From HyVt-337 sp964428895 (GTDB lineage: Bacteria; Planctomycetota; Phycisphaerae; SM23-33): a stretch of DNA of 21,913 bases. A program made the translations under genes and the position numbers. How positions within the stretch are numbered: position 1 is the first letter of the stretch; every line of letters begins with the position of its first letter. Shown here one piece after another: positions 21,908 to 21,913 of this stretch. The notes below the pieces were generated by a model, which saw only the letters and a list, made by a program, of their open reading frames with translations, did no database searches and was not told the DNA's origin. The stretch spans positions 1 through 21,913 of the forward strand of contig CAYRZU010000059.1 of the NCBI GenBank assembly GCA_964428895.1, read 5' to 3'.

Positions 21908-21913
21908 GCGCGG

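Overview
The window is GC-rich, gene-dense bacterial chromosome carrying mainly housekeeping and metabolic genes. I see no mobile element, CRISPR array or rRNA. The mix (class II-type xylose isomerase, a small 'phage holin'-annotated membrane protein, Gfo/Idh/MocA oxidoreductase, sulfotransferase, GH4 enzyme, a DksA-like protein with a Lys/Ala-rich tail next to lspA) and the codon use suggest a Planctomycetota bacterium, perhaps Phycisphaerae-like. This is inferred from gene content, not from a phylogenetic marker. Rubrerythrin and an iron-sulfur aldo/keto reductase hint at anaerobic or microaerobic life.

Layout. 1-640: a doubtful small ORF, a tRNA-Arg(TCG) on the minus strand with promoter and terminator-like hairpin, and the promoter of the next operon. 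645-3101: four tandem, translationally coupled lipoproteins with a CsgG-like domain. 3118-3927: PPK2-type polyphosphate kinase (minus). 4068-4843: tRNA-Pro(TGG) directly followed by an unrecognised four-cysteine protein. 4982-7203: S49 (SppA-like) peptidase and a Gfo/Idh/MocA oxidoreductase. 7260-7850: CYTH-domain protein (minus). 7982-8116: rpmH. 8201-9472: metK (minus). 9696-12567: DksA/TraR-like protein, lspA, a nucleoside 2-deoxyribosyltransferase-like protein and rlmN, probably one operon. 12568-13692: ribD (minus), its stop codon abutting that of rlmN. 13763-17319: a tight operon of a secreted LPP20-like protein, an MFS transporter and a GH4 glycosidase. 17411-17911: rubrerythrin. 18085-18918: sulfotransferase. 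18964-19986: Fe-S aldo/keto reductase. 20008-20277: small membrane protein (minus). 20427-21740: xylA (minus), with promoter and a hairpin array at the right edge.

Many genes have a recognisable housekeeping promoter (TTGACA-like box, 16-18 nt, TATAAT-like box), which lets starts be chosen. Two genes (ribD and the CYTH gene) have the -10 box 6-7 nt before the ATG and no Shine-Dalgarno, so they probably give leaderless mRNAs. Functionally, LspA would mature the four lipoproteins, while GH4, the MFS transporter, the oxidoreductases and XylA point to sugar use. The least explained parts are the four-lipoprotein cluster, the DksA-like protein with opposite-charge tails, the zinc-ribbon-like protein behind tRNA-Pro, and the hairpin and tandem repeat that pack the tRNA-Arg promoter and leader.
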